Source: Myrica gale | Lineage: Eukaryota > Streptophyta > Magnoliopsida > Fagales > Myricaceae | Length of the DNA stretch: 64,000 nucleotides | Reading direction: 5' to 3' | Assembly (NCBI GenBank): GCA_963930655.1 | Contig: OZ005600.1 | Span: 8,621,501 to 8,685,500, forward strand | Part shown: piece by piece, positions 63,031-64,000 of the stretch | How the letters are laid out: each line of letters opens with the position of its first letter | How positions within the stretch are numbered: the stretch's first letter is position 1 | Notes under the pieces: generated by a model | What the model saw: only the letters and a program-made list of their open reading frames with translations | The model's database searches: none | Told to the model about the DNA's origin: nothing | Program-made: the position numbers and the translations under genes

Positions 63031-63770
63031 ATTTATATATATGTATATAATATGATCAATCAGATAATACAATGTACAAGCAAAATATGGAGAAGATAGA
63101 AAGTTGATGGCCGGTAGTGGAGCCTGGCCCATACCTCCTCTAATAATTCCCATGTGGCCTGATGGCCTTTTGATGCACCAGAACATTGCCATCCTCAATC
63201 ATTCAGTATCTGCGAGAAGAAGATAATATAATGTTCTGGTCCTGATCAAAACTTTAATGCAAAGCGACGTGAGTTGGAAATTATAGATGCAAAGTAGAGT
63301 ACTTGAGCATATATAGGAGACATAAACGAGAGGGTAGGCAGTAAGATATATACAGACATCCAAAAAGTTCCAACCCAAGATAATATTTTCAGCTTCTGTG
63401 ACAGACAGCAAGAATATTATAACCATATATATGCATGATATAGAGCTTTGGTCTCAGGTTATAAATTGGCGGAAGTGGGAGCTGCATGCATGCATGCATG
63501 TATAATTAACAGATTATATATTGATATGAATTAATGCAAATTAAGCAAGGTTTGGGTGGGTACACATGTCACGTGTACGATTGTGACGGATCGCCGGAGC
63601 ACAAAAAATAGAGTTCGGTTAGAATACGGAGGTGTTAACATGCTAGGTTATGGGGGAACGGCCCCAATTACATCTCACGAATCCAACGGTCCTCAGCGCC
63701 AGGCTTGTAAATGATGAAATCCGGACCGGGTGACCCGCGTGTTTTACCAACGACCCGGTTTACCGATTAA
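63031..63770. other. Spacer before the right-hand gene start
   Basis: Only short open frames without known domains. (CATG)n occurs at about 63485-63500. From 63570 the sequence becomes GC-richer, as expected of a promoter region for a plus-strand gene running out of the window. Confidence 0.4.
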
Positions 63771-63776
63771 TTCCTT

Positions 63777-63860
63777 CTCTCTCCCTCCCCCGATCCCCTT
63801 TGCTCCCTCCCTCCCTAGAACCAGCTCTCTCCCTCCCCCAATCCCCTTTGCTCTCTCCCG
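63777..63860 (+). repeat. CT-rich 48-bp tandem repeat, probable 5' leader of a truncated gene
   Basis: CTCTCTCCCTCCCCC followed by ATCCCCTTTGCT appears at 63777 and again at 63825, a 48-bp period. CT-rich leaders are common around plant transcription starts. ATTACCGGTAAGG at about 63904-63916 could be a first-exon donor. The gene itself is outside the window. Confidence 0.6.
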
Positions 63861-64000
63861 AGGCCGATCCCTTATCTCTGTGTCGACATTAATTTCCAAT
63901 CAATTACCGGTAAGGATTAATGTTGTTTTTTCCTTTTTTGTTTCTGTGGTTGCTATTTTGATGAATTTTGGGATTGTATTCCGTTTTAGGTTTTCATTCT

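Noticed and set aside
62971..63192. Small minus-strand frame (MAMFWCIKRPSGHMGII) preceded by a good acceptor-like CTTCTCGCAG
   Set aside because: It does not match known plant peptide-hormone motifs, and the frame after the acceptor closes at once in all three phases; part of it lies in the fold-back element.

Overview
This is eukaryotic nuclear DNA from a flowering plant, most likely a woody eudicot. The evidence is GT-AG introns throughout, plant-specific families (NAC, WOX, plant GH35 beta-galactosidases with a lectin tail, nucellin-like aspartic protease) and plant-type transposons (Tnt1-like Copia, L1-type LINE, tRNA-derived SINE, short inverted-repeat elements). The genus cannot be fixed from sequence alone. 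No CRISPR, operon, rRNA or tRNA gene was seen.

Layout. 1-3.1 kb: 3' part of an aldehyde dehydrogenase gene (ALDH3H1-like, +), with one intron ending in AT instead of AG. 4.4-11.2 kb: WOX13-clade homeobox gene (-). Its first intron is filled by a young but defective Tnt1-like Copia element (4829-10400, target duplication AGAAG), and its reading frame breaks just after the homeodomain. 12.4-13.3 kb: a retroposed element with 16-bp target duplications. 13.8-16.7 kb: a nucellin/Asp1-like aspartic protease pseudogene (+). 17.6-19.6 kb: an intact three-exon ATAF1-type NAC gene (-). 20-27 kb: AT-rich DNA with several small inverted-repeat elements and three exons of a decayed beta-galactosidase. 27.7-41.1 kb: an intact 19-exon BGAL10-like beta-galactosidase (+). 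42.0-50.3 kb: a 10-exon gene for a predicted plastid DUF3727-type protein (+), whose third intron holds a rearranged LINE with a P4-ATPase coding fragment at its 5' end. 51.3-58.4 kb: a six-exon ER glucosidase II alpha subunit gene (+), with a SINE and a tandem duplication in its first intron. 60.6-61.1 kb: a small secreted cysteine-rich protein (-). The last kilobases are AT-rich, with inverted-repeat elements, and finish in a CT-rich tract that looks like the start of another gene.

The genes are independent single-copy plant genes, not a pathway cluster. BGAL10 (cell-wall galactose trimming) and glucosidase II alpha (N-glycan trimming in the ER) are both glycoside hydrolases, but nothing suggests co-regulation. 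Splice phases in NAC, BGAL10, DUF3727 and glucosidase II all close exactly. The breaks in ALDH, WOX, the aspartic protease, the beta-galactosidase remnant and the Copia element are therefore more likely real decay than general sequencing error, although single-base homopolymer errors cannot be excluded.
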